DNA of 64,000 nucleotides from Geosiphon pyriformis (taxonomy: Eukaryota > Glomeromycota > Glomeromycetes > Archaeosporales > Geosiphonaceae): NCBI GenBank assembly GCA_016748015.1, contig JAAOMT010000031.1, forward strand, positions 62,001 through 126,000, read 5' to 3'. The translations under genes were made by a program, and so were the position numbers. How positions within the stretch are numbered: position 1 is the first letter of the stretch; every line of letters begins with the position of its first letter. Positions 34,707 to 45,977 of this stretch are shown here, one piece after another. Under the pieces are notes generated by a model. It searched no databases. It saw only the letters and a list, made by a program, of their open reading frames with translations, and was not told the origin of the DNA.

Positions 34707-35699
34707 TGTTATCAGACAAAATTAGAGATATTGTTTAGCATAAAATTACCCTTATAAATCTTATCATTAATTAGCATATATTATCATTTCAAATTATTAC
34801 TTATTACATTAGCAGAATATCCAAAATTATCATTTAATTAATAATTCAATTTGTACATAACACAAATGTAACCTAATTGTGATGATCAATCATGCAATAC
34901 CCTGAACTATGTAAACATTCAAAAAGTTTGCCAAAATTTGTAAGAAATTTGCTGAAATAATTGATAGTTTGCCGAAATATCTAATAGTTCATAGAAATAA
35001 CTTGTAGTTCGCCGAAATGTATCTTTAGTTCAGCAAAATTATAGAAAATAGCAAAGTTCAAGTTCATAGAATAGTGTTATGACAAGTTGTATAAAAGAAG
35101 AGCTTCTCTCTTTGAAGAAATATATTTTGTTTCAGATTCAATAATTAGAATCATCTTTTACACCCAAGAAACAAAATAAATATCAAATAAATTCGAAAAA
35201 AAAAACCAAATTTTTAATTATTTCCCTTGAAATTAACCAATTCCTACTAACAGTTTGAAATTGATTAGCTACCAATTTCAGTAGACTGTTAAAACACTTC
35301 CAGGCCTGGATCTGAAATGACTTCCATAAAATCATCAGTTTTACTTTTTTTTTACATTTCTTTTATTCTCTTCTTTTTCTTATTATAAATTATTTGGATA
35401 GCCTACAGATAAGAATTCTTGTAGAAGAATTGACTTTCACAGCAAAGTAACTACACATTTTTAGTGAGCTTCCAGACAAGCAATTTCTGGGAAAGAGTTG
35501 ACATTTAATACAATGTAACTATACAAGTAACTGGCATGAAATTGGCCATTTCACTTATAAGCCCAGCAGTTCAAATTATAGGAGATAATTTGAAGATAAA
35601 TTCAGTTACTGGAGGTTCAACCACATCCAGAAAACGTGAATTCACAGCAAACAGACATCAACAACATTGAAGAAAAGAGACCAAAAACCTCTGGTAACA
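34707..35699 (+). repeat. B 5' LTR
   Basis: TGTTATCAGAC to GGTAACA, 993 bp. An array of GTTTGCCGAAAT-type units lies at 34920-35030. TATAAAAG is at 35090-35097, followed by AGAAGAGCTTCT. It pairs with 43389-44299. Confidence 0.94.
35090..35097 (+). promoter_or_regulatory. TATA box of B 5' LTR
   Basis: TATAAAAG downstream of the repeat array and directly before the self-complementary AGAAGAGCTTCT. Same arrangement as D. Confidence 0.65.
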
Positions 35700-35720
35700 T
35701 TTGGTGCTCTTCCACAGAAA
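35700..35720 (+). promoter_or_regulatory. B primer-binding site
   Basis: TTTGGTGCTCTTCCACAG directly after the LTR. It shares TGGTGCTC with family 1 and then diverges, so only about 8 nt look constrained across families. Confidence 0.65.
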
Positions 35721-35745
35721 CAACACAGCAAAAAACAAATTTAAA

Positions 35746-37383
35746 GTGGCGACCACACCAGATGCAACAACTCTAGAGTATTACCAATCAATTTACACCC
35801 ACTGCAAGCAAAGATTCAACATTCCAGACGGAATTGAAGTTGTCAAGAAATCAGTATACCAATATATTAAAAACTGCATCAACAATTATATTTTTGGAAA
35901 TTACAATATCTCAGAAGTTAGAAGCAACTTTTACAATAATTTAATACACTATTCACAATTGAGAACTGAAGATCTTAACAGTGAAACACTTGCCACTTAC
36001 TTTCAAGAACTAAATTTTAACATTATCAAATACTGTGAAGAAACATATCCAGTGCAGTCTCAATACCTCATTGATTTTAAATCAGAGACAGAAACAAGCA
36101 ACAAAGGCAAACAAAAATTGAAACAATACTCAAAAACCACCCCAAATACCCCAATACTACCAAAAACAACTGCCAAACACTTACAAACACCTGAACAAGG
36201 AACCAGTTCAAAACTTCTACTTACTATCACACTTTTTCTAGCTTTACTTGCATAAGCACAAACACCTAATTCATCTTTAACATCACCCAGAAGTCCCACC
36301 AGACAACAAGAACCCCTTCAAACTAGTTCTAATCTCCTTGACTTTCTAGCTGAAAATCGAAATGAACACTCTGAAACAGCAGCGAACGAAGAAAACAACT
36401 CTGAAATATCTGAAGAAGAATTAATAGACAGTGAAAACGAAGAAGACAAAATGACAACATACATTGCAAAAATCTCTGAATTCAATGGAGAAGACATTGA
36501 GACCATTCCCCAAGAATGGCTCGACCAAGTTACTAAAGCTGGAGATGCAAATGGATGGAATGCTGCCAGAATGTTAAGAACAATTCTCTACTTTGTCAAA
36601 GGAACAGCAGGCGAATGGTTTGAAAACTTGACCACCCCTTTTAATGACTGGACAGCTTTCAAAACTGCCTTCTTAGAACAATTCACCAATAACAACACCT
36701 CAATCACTCTTTGAAATCGTTTTTACAATATCAAACAAGAATCCTCCGAATCTGTTATGACTTATATTGGGAAATTCAACAAACTTCTCAGACAAATTTG
36801 CCAACTTGAAACTAATAATTATTATTCCGATGCTCAAATTTTGGATCAATTTATTGCTGGTCTAAAAGATAAGCTAATTAAAAAGATTCACCCACATGCC
36901 CCAAAAGATTTAAACTCTGTCATACAGCATGCAAAAAGATATGAAATGGCCATGGAAGAGGCCAATCACACAAAACTTGTAAATTTGGCAATTGGAGAAA
37001 CCAGCTCAGCAGCTGAAGAAAAAATTGACCAACTCACAAAGAAGGTTGAAAACTATTTCACCAATCAACAACAACAGCAACTCCAAAGATATCAACCACC
37101 CCAAAGACAAAATCAAAATAACTTTGCACCACTTTTTAATAACCAGTCTCAGAATTGCCATTACTGTGGAATCTCTGGCCACTGGAAAAAAGATTGCAGA
37201 AAGCTACAACGAGACCAACAAAATAGGAGTAATCAACATTACTCTCCACTACAGCAATCTTATTATCAACCACCACTACCAACTTACTATTCATCAAGAC
37301 CCCAATACCCAAGTAACTATTATCAGCCCACCCCACAGCCAATCCAACAGCAATACCAACTACCACCCACACAACATTATTAA
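35746..37383 (+). pseudogene. gag: B Gag, nearly open
   Basis: Opens at GTG 35746 (GTGGCGACCACACC) with no ATG until 36451. The N-terminal domain has YKSVYQ/IKNCINNYIFG and RTEDLNSETLATYF. The capsid (36451-37020) has IAKISEFNGEDIETI and QILDQFIAGLKDKL. The CCHC knuckle CHYCGISGHWKKDC (37156-37197) is intact. A Tyr/Pro/Gln-rich tail follows. Few stops (36254, 36712, 37381). Confidence 0.9.
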
Positions 37384-38300
37384 GTATCTGCTCGAAGACT
37401 GATTACACAAAATCAATTCACACCACAAAACCAATACCAAGTAAACAACAATAGAATCAGTTTGAACAACCAATTGGTTCTCCGAAATTCCACTCAACCA
37501 AAACCCAACCACTATCACACTCAACCCAGCTATTTAACAATGCCAGAAGAACAGAATTCTTACCATACTGCACTCTTGGAAGGTAGAGCTACAGCACAAC
37601 AACAAAATCTTTTTTATAATCACACTACTATTCCACCAGTCAGAATTGCTGAAAACACCAATTTCTCTAATATATTTTCTTTCGAATTTGAAGCAAATGA
37701 ATCACCATTCTTGCTTAGCAGTGCAGCGGCTAATAAGCAAAAAGCAATCACTGCAATATACACAGAAGCTGAAACAGAAAAAAAGCTAATTCACTTGATC
37801 CTAGACAGTGGATCCGCTAGAAGTATTATCACTTACCAGTTGATGCAACAGTTAAAAAAAAATGTTGACTGACTAGCTCAAACAGTAATTGTCATTGCTG
37901 ATGGCATGAAAAAGACTCCAGTAGGGGAAATTGACAATTTTCTATTCACTCTCAATGGAATCACCATTCCAGTCAAAGTTCTTGTAATGGATGCTCTCCA
38001 GTATCAAGCCCTTGTTGGAAACGACTGGCTTCAAAAAGCCAATACAAAATTAGACTGGAAAACCCAAGAGCTACAAATCTCTTACCAAGGACAACATGCC
38101 CGAGTACCTGTCACTTGTAGTACATTCAACAAATGCTCTGAAAAAGCCCCAGCTTTTGAATTCGAACTGGAAGAAGAAAAACCCATCATTAAAACATTTA
38201 TGGCACTTGGATCAACCTCCAATTGGGCCAATAAAACTGAACAACAGTACTTTTCAAATGATTCTCTTGAAACAAAAAAACCAGTGACAACCAGATGAAA
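37384..38300 (+). pseudogene. pro: B retropepsin
   Basis: LILDSGSARSIITYQL keeps the catalytic DSG (37804-37812). VGNDWLQKANTKLDW and VPVTCSTFNKC follow. A TGA at 37870 and a TGA at 38296 (Trp or Arg codons) interrupt the frame. Same frame as Gag and the zinc cluster. Confidence 0.88.
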
Positions 38301-38990
38301 TGTTCTCTATTTAAAACCAGAACCACAAAAACAACACCTCTACATTCCACTCAAATGCAAAGACTGCCACAAGAAACTCTCCTCAATGGAAGCCTGCATT
38401 TCACCTGAAGAAAAATATGAAAATCATACTTGTTATTACTGCAAGGCTTGCCATAGAGAATGATGGAGCCATCTAATAAAAAGAAGTGGAAAATAGGACA
38501 ACACTCCTTGTTTGATTTGTGAAGATATGCTACCAGAAGAATACAATTGGATTGATGTAGCAATGAGAGGAGGAGTCTGCGATCAAACCTGCCAATATGC
38601 TTTATCAATTTCAGAAAAAGTCAAAAGAGGAACACCTTTTAATGCAGCATACAACAGTGCTCTCAACAAACTTTATCATTACCCCCATGATGTTGAGATG
38701 ATTTTTGACCTAGCAATGGCATTAATTAATAGAGCTACTAAAAAAGATGTCCGTCAAATGAAAGAAGCAAAATACATTGAATACACCATGGAATTAGCTG
38801 GATTTGATTATGAAAATAAAGTAAAAGTTTACCACCAAATCACAAGTCACACCTACCCAACCCAAGAAGCTCAAATTCAACGATTAGAGCAAATAAACAT
38901 TAGGCTATGTAAAAAATGCATTATGCCTTGTGATAAAAAGTGGTGTTTTGAATGCTATGCTCTTAGCATTTCTCTGCCCAGTAAAAATAA
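38301..38990 (+). pseudogene. B Cys-rich zinc-type cluster, mostly open
   Basis: CKDC (38356), AC, CYYCKAC (38431-38451), CLIC (38509), CDQTCQ (about 38578), then CKKCIMPC..WCFEC (38910-38957). Open 38512-39108. The helical middle (MIFDLAMALINRATKKDVRQM) is longer than in family 1. It ends just before the dUTPase motif-1 region. Zinc binding is inferred; no named family recognised. Confidence 0.7.
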
Positions 38991-39860
38991 TGAAAATGAA
39001 ATTGAATTCAGAGAACCTGAAGCAACAAAAAAAATTGGAGCAACACCCATCTATCTCATCAAAAATCAGTCTGCCTTGCAATTCAAATACTTCAACAACA
39101 ACGGATAAGGAATAAAACCTGAGAAAGCACATGAAATTAATGCTGGATATGACCTAAGATATCCAGACAAAAATACTCTTGTTCTTAAACCCAAATCTCT
39201 CACAAAAATCAACCTCAAAATTGCTTTTAAAATTCCACCAGGAGCAATAATTCAAAGAGAACAATTGGAAAAAAGTGAAAAAGGAACCAATGGTTTTGGT
39301 TTAACTGGACGATTCACAGTTCCAGTAAACATAGCTCTTAATGAACAAAGTGAATCTCACCAGATTCTACAACTTTCACAACCAATTACTATTTCACCCT
39401 TTGGAGAACATCTGGAAATCTACACCTGCCTAAAGCTAATAACTACACAACAAATTTTTGAGTCCAATGAACAAATCTGCTTGGAACATAAAATCTTGAT
39501 TCCAAACATTTATATTCCAGAAGGAACAAAAAAAGTCTGAGTTACTTTTTACAATCCCAACAATTATCCCATAGTTTTATTAAATAACTTAGAAATTGGA
39601 GTTATTCACAATAATATCTTTCAACAAGAATTACCCCAAACAGTTTCTGATTTCCCTGAAATTATTGGACATTTACTACCAAAAATCAACCCAAAACCCA
39701 GCTCTAAAAACTACCATATTGTCATAGAAAAACTATCTCGAATCAACATGAGACAACTTGAATCACAACAACAAAACCAGCTCAAAGAGCTAATTGCAGA
39801 ATTTGCTGATATCTTTGCTGAAAACAATAATGACTTAGGAAGAACCGATTTGGTTCAACA
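38991..39860 (+). pseudogene. B dUTPase remnant with 66-codon in-frame deletion
   Basis: Motif 1 (AGYDLRYPDKNTLVLKP) and motif 5 (TNGFGLTGRF) remain, but PPGAIIQ is joined directly to REQLEKSEKG. D has 198 bp more here (7352-7549), which hold motifs 2, 3 and 4 with the catalytic Asp. The frame is kept across the joint and stays open 39265-39540. dUTPase activity should be absent. The beta linker and RT follow normally. Confidence 0.88.
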
Positions 39861-41143
39861 CTAAATCTATACAGGAGATGCCAAACCAAGACAACAACAA
39901 GCCTACTGAGTTGCTCTAAAAAGCCACCAATTTATCAGAGAAGAAGTACAACAGATGCTTAACAATGGGCTTATTTAACCATTGATGAGTCCATGGGCTT
40001 TACCTGTGGTCCTAGTTAAAATGAAAAGATACGATTTTGTGTTAATTATCAACAATTCAATACTATTACCATTGGTGATGCCTACCTTCTTCCCTGAATT
40101 GATAACATGTTAGATGCCCTTGGGAAGTCCAAATACTTTTCAACATTAGATCTAAAAAGCGAATACTGGCAAGTTGCCATGGACCCCAAAGATCGTCCCA
40201 AGACAGCCTTTACAACTCAAGAAAGAAACTACGAATTCAATGTAATGCCTTTCGGATTATGCAACACACCAGCAACATTTCAGAGATTAATAAATATTGT
40301 ATACAAAGGACTCCTTTGGAAGTCAGTAGTTGTTTATTTTGACAATACAGATGTTTATTCTCCATCATTCAAATTACACTTAAAACACCTGCGAGAAGTT
40401 TTTCAACGATTATGAAAAGCAGGATTAAAATTAAACATCAAAAAATGTCATTTTGGAAAAACAAGTTTGGCCTTTCTTGGCCACATAGTTAGTAAAGAAG
40501 GAGTCAAACCAGACCCAGGAAAAATTGGTGCTGTCAAGAACTTCAAGACTCCACAAAATACCACAGAATTGAGAGGATTTATTGGATTAGCTTCTTATTA
40601 CCGAAAATTCATTAAAGGATTCTCAGAAATCGCAAAACCTCTCAACCAGCTCACTACTAAAAACGTCGAATACAAATGGACAAAAAAACACCAAAAAGCT
40701 TTTGAAATTCTCAAGGAAAAGCTAACAACAGCTCCAATTTTCGCCTACCCAGACTTCAGTAACTGATTCCAACTAGCTACAAATGCTTCTTATACTGTCT
40801 TTGGTGCCATTTTATTACAATTAGATGACAACAGAAATGAGCGAGTAATTGTTTATGCTAGCAGAACATTAAAACCAGCTGAGAAAAACTACTCTGCTAC
40901 AGAAATAGAAACAGCAGCCATAATCTGGGCGCTACATCACTTCAATTTTTATCTCAGGCCTAAAGAATTCGATATTATTACTGATAATATTGGACTCAAA
41001 TGGCTTCAGAACAAAAATACTCAGCTGAATGTAAAACAAACCCAATGGACAGGATTTCTAGCAAACTATTAATACATAGTACATTACAAACCAAGAAAAC
41101 TCCACACCAATGTTGACTGTCTCTCCAGAATGAGACAAGATTA
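39861..41143 (+). pseudogene. pol: B reverse transcriptase and RNase H, broken
   Basis: RT begins near SHQFIREEVQQMLNNG. Small losses near 40020 (in VLVKKKNGKIRF) shift the frame. LDLKSEYWQ holds the first Asp; the active-site box VVYFDNTDVYS has Asn for the second Asp (40341-40346). MPFGLCNTPATF is kept. RNase H at 40740-41140 reads TNAS for TDAS. TGA stops replace Arg/Trp codons at 40097, 40415 and 40764. Confidence 0.9.
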
Positions 41144-42580
41144 GAAAACACAAAAACCAACACTCAACTTAACCAACCAAAACAGCCAACAAACAATGAA
41201 TTCGGAAAACTACAACAATCTCAAACAATATTTGGAAACATTAACAATCCCAACAGATTGGTCTCCAGATGAAAAACATTGACTACAACAACAAGCCAAA
41301 CAATATTTTCTACACAACAACATTATTTATCATCGAAATTTCAAAAACCCAGACAAACCACTCAGATTAATACAAGAACAAGAAAAAGAGACTATATTAT
41401 ACAACATGCACTCAGATCCTTTATCAGCACACTTCGGAAAAGACAGCACCACTCAAAGAACACTAGAATACTACTTTTGGCCTCAAATGAGAAAAAACAT
41501 TCACGAATATGTCGAATCTTGTGATAGTTGTTAAAGAAGAGAAGGAACATGCCCTACTGAACCATTAAATCCAATCAAAGTTGGACAACCCTTCGACCAA
41601 GTTGGTATCAATTTAGTCGGACCACTATCTATCACCATTCAAGAAAACCATTATATTGCAGTAGCTGTAGACTATCTTACTAAATGGCCTGAAGCCAGAG
41701 CCATTCAACAAGCGGATGCAAAATCAGTAGCAAATTTCATCTATGAAGACATCATTTGTAGACATGGATATCCAATTGAACTTTTATTTGATCAGAAAAC
41801 ACACTTTGTGAACAACCTGATACAAGAAATTTGCGAATGATTTAATGTCAAAAGACCTCTGTCTTCACCCTACCATCCACAAACAAACAGACTTGTAGAA
41901 CGTTTTAACAGAACATTGTGTAAGTCATTAGCCAAAGTCTTAACCAATTTTGAGCAAGAGTGGGATATCTTTATTCCATCAATGTTACTAGCATATAGGA
42001 CACTAAAACAAGATACCATAAAACATACACCATTTGATTTAACTTATAGAAGGACAGCAATGTTACCAATTAGTTTCACAGTGGAAACATACCCAGCACA
42101 ACCAATCAATAAAAACAATTTCCAGGAAATACTACAATGAAAAGCCTACACTCTGCTTAGCACATTGGAAAGAAAACAACAAATAGCAGCAACTTATATT
42201 GAACATTCTCAATCTCAACAAAAAGAAAGACATGATAACAAATTACTACCTATTACCAACGAATTTAAAGTTGGAAATAAAGTTCTCTTACACAGAACTA
42301 AAGCTAAAAAACAATGGAGTGGAAAATTTGAAAATAAATGGGATGGATCATTCTTTATCCATAAAATTTTAGGCAATGGATCATACAAGCTAAGACTTGA
42401 TAACAAAATCCTAGCAAAAGTTCCACATGGAGATCATTTGAAACACTATAATTCCAGAAACAATCCTGAACCATTAATTCCACAAATTGGTACACATTCT
42501 CCTTTAATTAATCCCAAAAACATTCCCTGAAATTTAGAACTAATAGTTGTTATTAAACAACCTCCCAACTTAAATGCTTA
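41144..42580 (+). pseudogene. int: B integrase, broken
   Basis: MHSDPLSAHFGKD (His pair), CDSC (Cys pair, stop just after). Core GINLVGPL (first Asp is Asn, as in D and E3), FDQKTHF (Ser-Asp region kept), YHPQTNRLVERFNRTL (Glu kept). GPY/F module KWDGSFFIHKILGN at 42340. The last codons reach the region around 42530-42580. No chromodomain. Confidence 0.88.
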
Positions 42581-42700
42581 ATTTAAATTTATTATAGTTA
42601 TCTTCTTATAATTTAGAAACAATCTCACAAAAACAAAACAAAAATAACATAAAAACCCATACACCAAAAATAATTTTCTTTTATTTTCAAATCTCTTATA

Positions 42701-43420
42701 ATGACTATTCCTCAAAACATTCAACAATTATCCCAAAAACTAATGTTAGCTTTAAAAAAAATACCCGAATTATCCATTACTATCACTGGAAAACATATTA
42801 ATTATACCCAAACAGAAATAGTTACAAATCTAGTTCCAAATTCACGAAAGTATCATCCTTATAGAAAGAACACAAGAAGTTATTCTGAAATTCATTTACC
42901 AGAACTTTTGAAGCTTGCTTTAAGAGAAAATTTATTGCTCACTCCTATTAGTATTCCACCAAATGCTACTATTCAACAAAAACTTCAACTGTGTCTTAAT
43001 AAAGAAAATAGCAAATACTCTCCAATATATAGATATTTTTATATTGGAAAAACACTTTATGAGCAAAAACTAAAGCTTACAGCAGCAAACCTCACAAAAG
43101 AAGCTATTCGGAAACAACTCCACAACAAATTCAAGACAACAGCTGGGCCTACAAACAGTTGTTATAAACTAAGAACTGCTCTTAGACTTTATGACCTATT
43201 CCACACCTGTGAAAACGTCCTACAAAACCCAATTTTACAGCCTTTGAAAATTCAATACATTGGAAAGCTCACAGAACTGAAATTTCAACAATTTTCAGAC
43301 CAAATTTCTTCAATAATTTTGGATTATTATCTGGAAATTACAGACAGTACTTGGACTTCAACAGAGCTCAGTCTTGAGGAAAAGGTTATATTACCAGACA
43401 AAATTAGAGATATTGTTTAG
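42701..43420 (+). CDS. B ORF3, intact uncharacterised 239-aa protein
   Basis: ATG 42701 to TAG 43418-43420, with no internal stop, the only fully open reading frame of its class in the window. It opens MTIPQNIQQLSQKL. It is basic, rich in Leu/Ile/Lys/Gln, and predicted soluble, without signal peptide, membrane span or Cys pattern. A stretch TALRLYDLFHTCENVL suggests helices. The end (VILPDKIRDIV) overlaps the 3' LTR by about 30 nt. Its place after integrase would suit an accessory or envelope-position gene. I do not recognise a family. Confidence 0.75.
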   Translation: MTIPQNIQQLSQKLMLALKKIPELSITITGKHINYTQTEIVTNLVPNSRKYHPYRKNTRSYSEIHLPELLKLALRENLLLTPISIPPNATIQQKLQLCLNKENSKYSPIYRYFYIGKTLYEQKLKLTAANLTKEAIRKQLHNKFKTTAGPTNSCYKLRTALRLYDLFHTCENVLQNPILQPLKIQYIGKLTELKFQQFSDQISSIILDYYLEITDSTWTSTELSLEEKVILPDKIRDIV

Positions 43421-44299
43421 CATAAAATTACCCTTATAAATCTTATCATTAATTAGCATATATTATCATTTCAAATTATCACTTATTACATTAGCAAAAT
43501 ATCTGAAATTATCATTTAATTAATAACTCAATTTGTACATAACACAAATATAACCTAATTACGATGATCAATCATACAATACCCCGAACTATGTAAACAT
43601 TCAAAAAGTTCACCGAAATGTATCTTTAGTTCAGCAAAATTATAGAAAATAGCAAAGTTCAAGTTCATAGAATAGTGTTACGACAAGTTGTATAAAAGAA
43701 GAGCTTCTCTCTTCGAGGAAATATATCTTGCTTCAGATTCAATAATTAGAATCATTCTTTATACCCAAAAAACAAAATAAATATCAAATAAATTCGAAAA
43801 AAAAAACCAAATTTTTAATTATTTCCCTTGAAATTAACCAATTCCTACTAACAGTTTGAAATTGATTAGCTACCAATTTCAATAGACTGTTAAAACACTT
43901 CCAGGTCTGGATCTGAAATGACTTCTATAAAATCATCAGTTTTACTTTTTTTTATATTTCTTTTATTCTCTTTTTTTTCTTATTATAAATTATTTGAGTA
44001 GCCTACAGACGAGAATTCCTGTAGAAGAGTTGACTTTCACAGCAAAGTAACTATACATTTTTAGTGAGCTTCCAGACAAGCAATTCCTGAGAAAGAGTTG
44101 ACATTTAATACAACATAACTATACAAGTAACTGGCATGGAATTGGCCATTCCACTTATAAGTCCAGCAGTTCAAATTATAGAAGATAATTTGAAGATAAA
44201 TTCAGTTACTGGAGGTTCAACCACATCCAGAAAACATGAATTCACAGCAAACAGGCATTAACAACATTGAAGAAAAGAGACCAAAAACCTCCAATAACC
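43389..44299 (+). repeat. B 3' LTR, with internal deletion
   Basis: Starts TATTACCAGAC (decayed TGTTA) and ends TAACC, 911 bp. It matches the 5' LTR except for an 81-bp gap in the repeat array (after 43610), bounded by AGTT copies in the 5' LTR at 34925 and 35006. Confidence 0.93.
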
Positions 44300-45335
44300 C
44301 CGTATTGGAATCGATTTAGTCAGACCATTGACAATTACCAGCAGAGGCAACAGATATATTGCAGTAGCCATGAACTATCTTACTAAATGGCCAGAAGCCA
44401 ATCCAATTCAAAGAGCGGATGCAGAATCCATTGCCAAATTCGTTCATCAAGATCTGATTTGTCGACATAGATGTCCAAAAGAACTATTATCAGACCAAAG
44501 AACCCATTTTGTGAATAAAACATTAATAGAACTAAGCCAAAGATTCGGAATTAAGAGACCACTATCATCACCATACCATCCACAAACCAATGGATTAGTT
44601 GAAAGATTTAATAGAACATTGTGTGAAGCAATAGCAAAACTCAGCCAAGAAAATTAGGACAAATGAAATTTGTTCATATCATTAGTATTATTTGCTTATC
44701 AGACAATGAAGCAAGACACCACACAAGCAATACCATTTGAATTAATATATGGTAGAACAGCAACATTACCAATTGAGATAAAGGTTAACACATATCCAAC
44801 TGAACCAATAACAGAAGAGAATTTCCAAGAAACATTGTTAAGAAAAACATATGTCTTAATGGAAACATTGGAAAACAAATAAAGAAGAGCAGCTGATAAT
44901 ATACAAAAGTCACAAGAGAAACAAAAAAAAAGACATGATAATCAACTACCAAACAAACCAGTTGAATTCAAGATTGGAGACAAAGTACTCTTATATCATA
45001 CCAAAGCAGAAAAACAATGGAGTGAAAAATTCGACCCCAAATGGGATGAACCATTTCACATAGAAAAAATTCTAAGGAATGAAGCTTACAAATTAAGACT
45101 GGATAACAAAATCTTAATCAAAGCAGCACATGGAGATCGACTGAAACCATATCATAACATCATACCACCATTCACCAGTAATATTCCACAATTAAGAGTA
45201 CAGAAAATACTAGTCCAACCAGAGAAGATTCCACGAGATTTGGAACCAATCATCATCATTGACAACAACATGTTAATTAATCCATCAAAAGAATATATAA
45301 AGACATGGTAGACATAATAAGAAATATCAAAAAAA
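44300..45335 (+). pseudogene. int: E4 integrase, part right of B
   Basis: Resumes at CGTATTGGAATCGATTTAGTC: GIDLVRP (first Asp intact), SDQRTHF (second Asp), YHPQTNGLVERFNRTL (Glu). Together with 34241-34706 this shows an intact DDE triad. GPY/F module KWDEPFHIEKILRN at 45037. The tail ends EYIKTW near 45310. Stops at 44656 and 44880. Confidence 0.92.
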
Positions 45336-45400
45336 TGGAAATTACAAACAACATCCACTCACTAGCACAACAACTCTTTCAATTGATTCAACACTAAGAG

Positions 45401-45964
45401 ATGGAAATTACAATTAATCAACAAACCATCCAATATCAAGACACTAAAAAGACATTGCCATATAGAACACAGAAGAAAACAGAAAATACTATTGACAAAA
45501 TCATGGCGAAAGTAAAATTAGCAATAAAAGAGTCGACAAAAGAGTCACTATACCAAGAGTTGACTAAAAAAACTTGGAATTAGTGGATACAATAATTTCC
45601 AAGAAATTATTGTTATTTTTACTTGGAACAACACATAAATATCCAGAATCTATATATGGATAAAACAAAGTGATTATTCGACACCAGAATACTACAACAA
45701 TTAGAACATTTTGTAAGAAAGAACAACTTATCCACACAGGCCCAAGCCATATACTGAATACATACAGCATTTCACGATCAACCAGAAATCTTACTCAACA
45801 AAGCAATGAACACGGTTACCAATAATGAATTAAGAAAGATCACCAACACTCAATTTGAAAAATTACAGACTCAAATAACACAAGTAATTCTTGAAAATGA
45901 AATTCAAAAAATACTTCAAGAAGGGAAATTAACAGAGTTAGATTTCGACGGAGCTCAATATTAA
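45401..45964 (+). pseudogene. E4 ORF3, uncharacterised 187-codon ORF, broken
   Basis: MEITINQQTIQYQDT start; ends DGAQY with TAA at 45962-45964, directly before the purine tract AAAAAGAGGAAATAA. Stops at Trp/Gln positions (TWN*WIQ*) and at AIY*IH. Lys/Gln/Ile-rich, soluble. The C-terminal ITNTQFEKLQTQITQVIL resembles a part of family-2 ORF3. Confidence 0.72.
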
Positions 45965-45977
45965 AAAGAGGAAATAA
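45962..45977 (+). promoter_or_regulatory. E4 polypurine tract
   Basis: TAAAAAGAGGAAATAA abuts the 3' LTR. Equivalent tracts are AAAAAGGAGGAAATAA in E3 and AAAGAAGGAGATAA in E2. Expected primer for plus-strand DNA synthesis. Confidence 0.75.

Larger units (their letters stand above)
34707..44299 (+). mobile_element. Element B: near-complete family-2 retrotransposon with deleted dUTPase core
   Basis: LTRs at 34707-35699 and 43389-44299, total 9.59 kb, inserted in E4 integrase. The flanks CTGC and CCGT are only partly alike. Gag, protease, zinc and dUTPase remain in one frame, with a shift near 40020. Close in sequence to D, but with 198 bp less in dUTPase and 81 bp less in the 3' LTR. Confidence 0.93.

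Noticed and set aside
42701-43420. ORF3 as an envelope gene
   Set aside because: No signal peptide, no membrane span, no Cys pattern or cleavage site, in either family.
34703-44303. Clear target duplication for B
   Set aside because: Flanks CTGC and CCGT agree only if two or more changes are allowed and the 3' LTR end is taken as TAACC, so I do not count it as proof.
45000-45335. Chromodomain at the integrase C-terminus
   Set aside because: After the GPY/F module only a short tail (KIPRDLEPIIII and a few more residues) is seen, without the aromatic pattern of a chromodomain.
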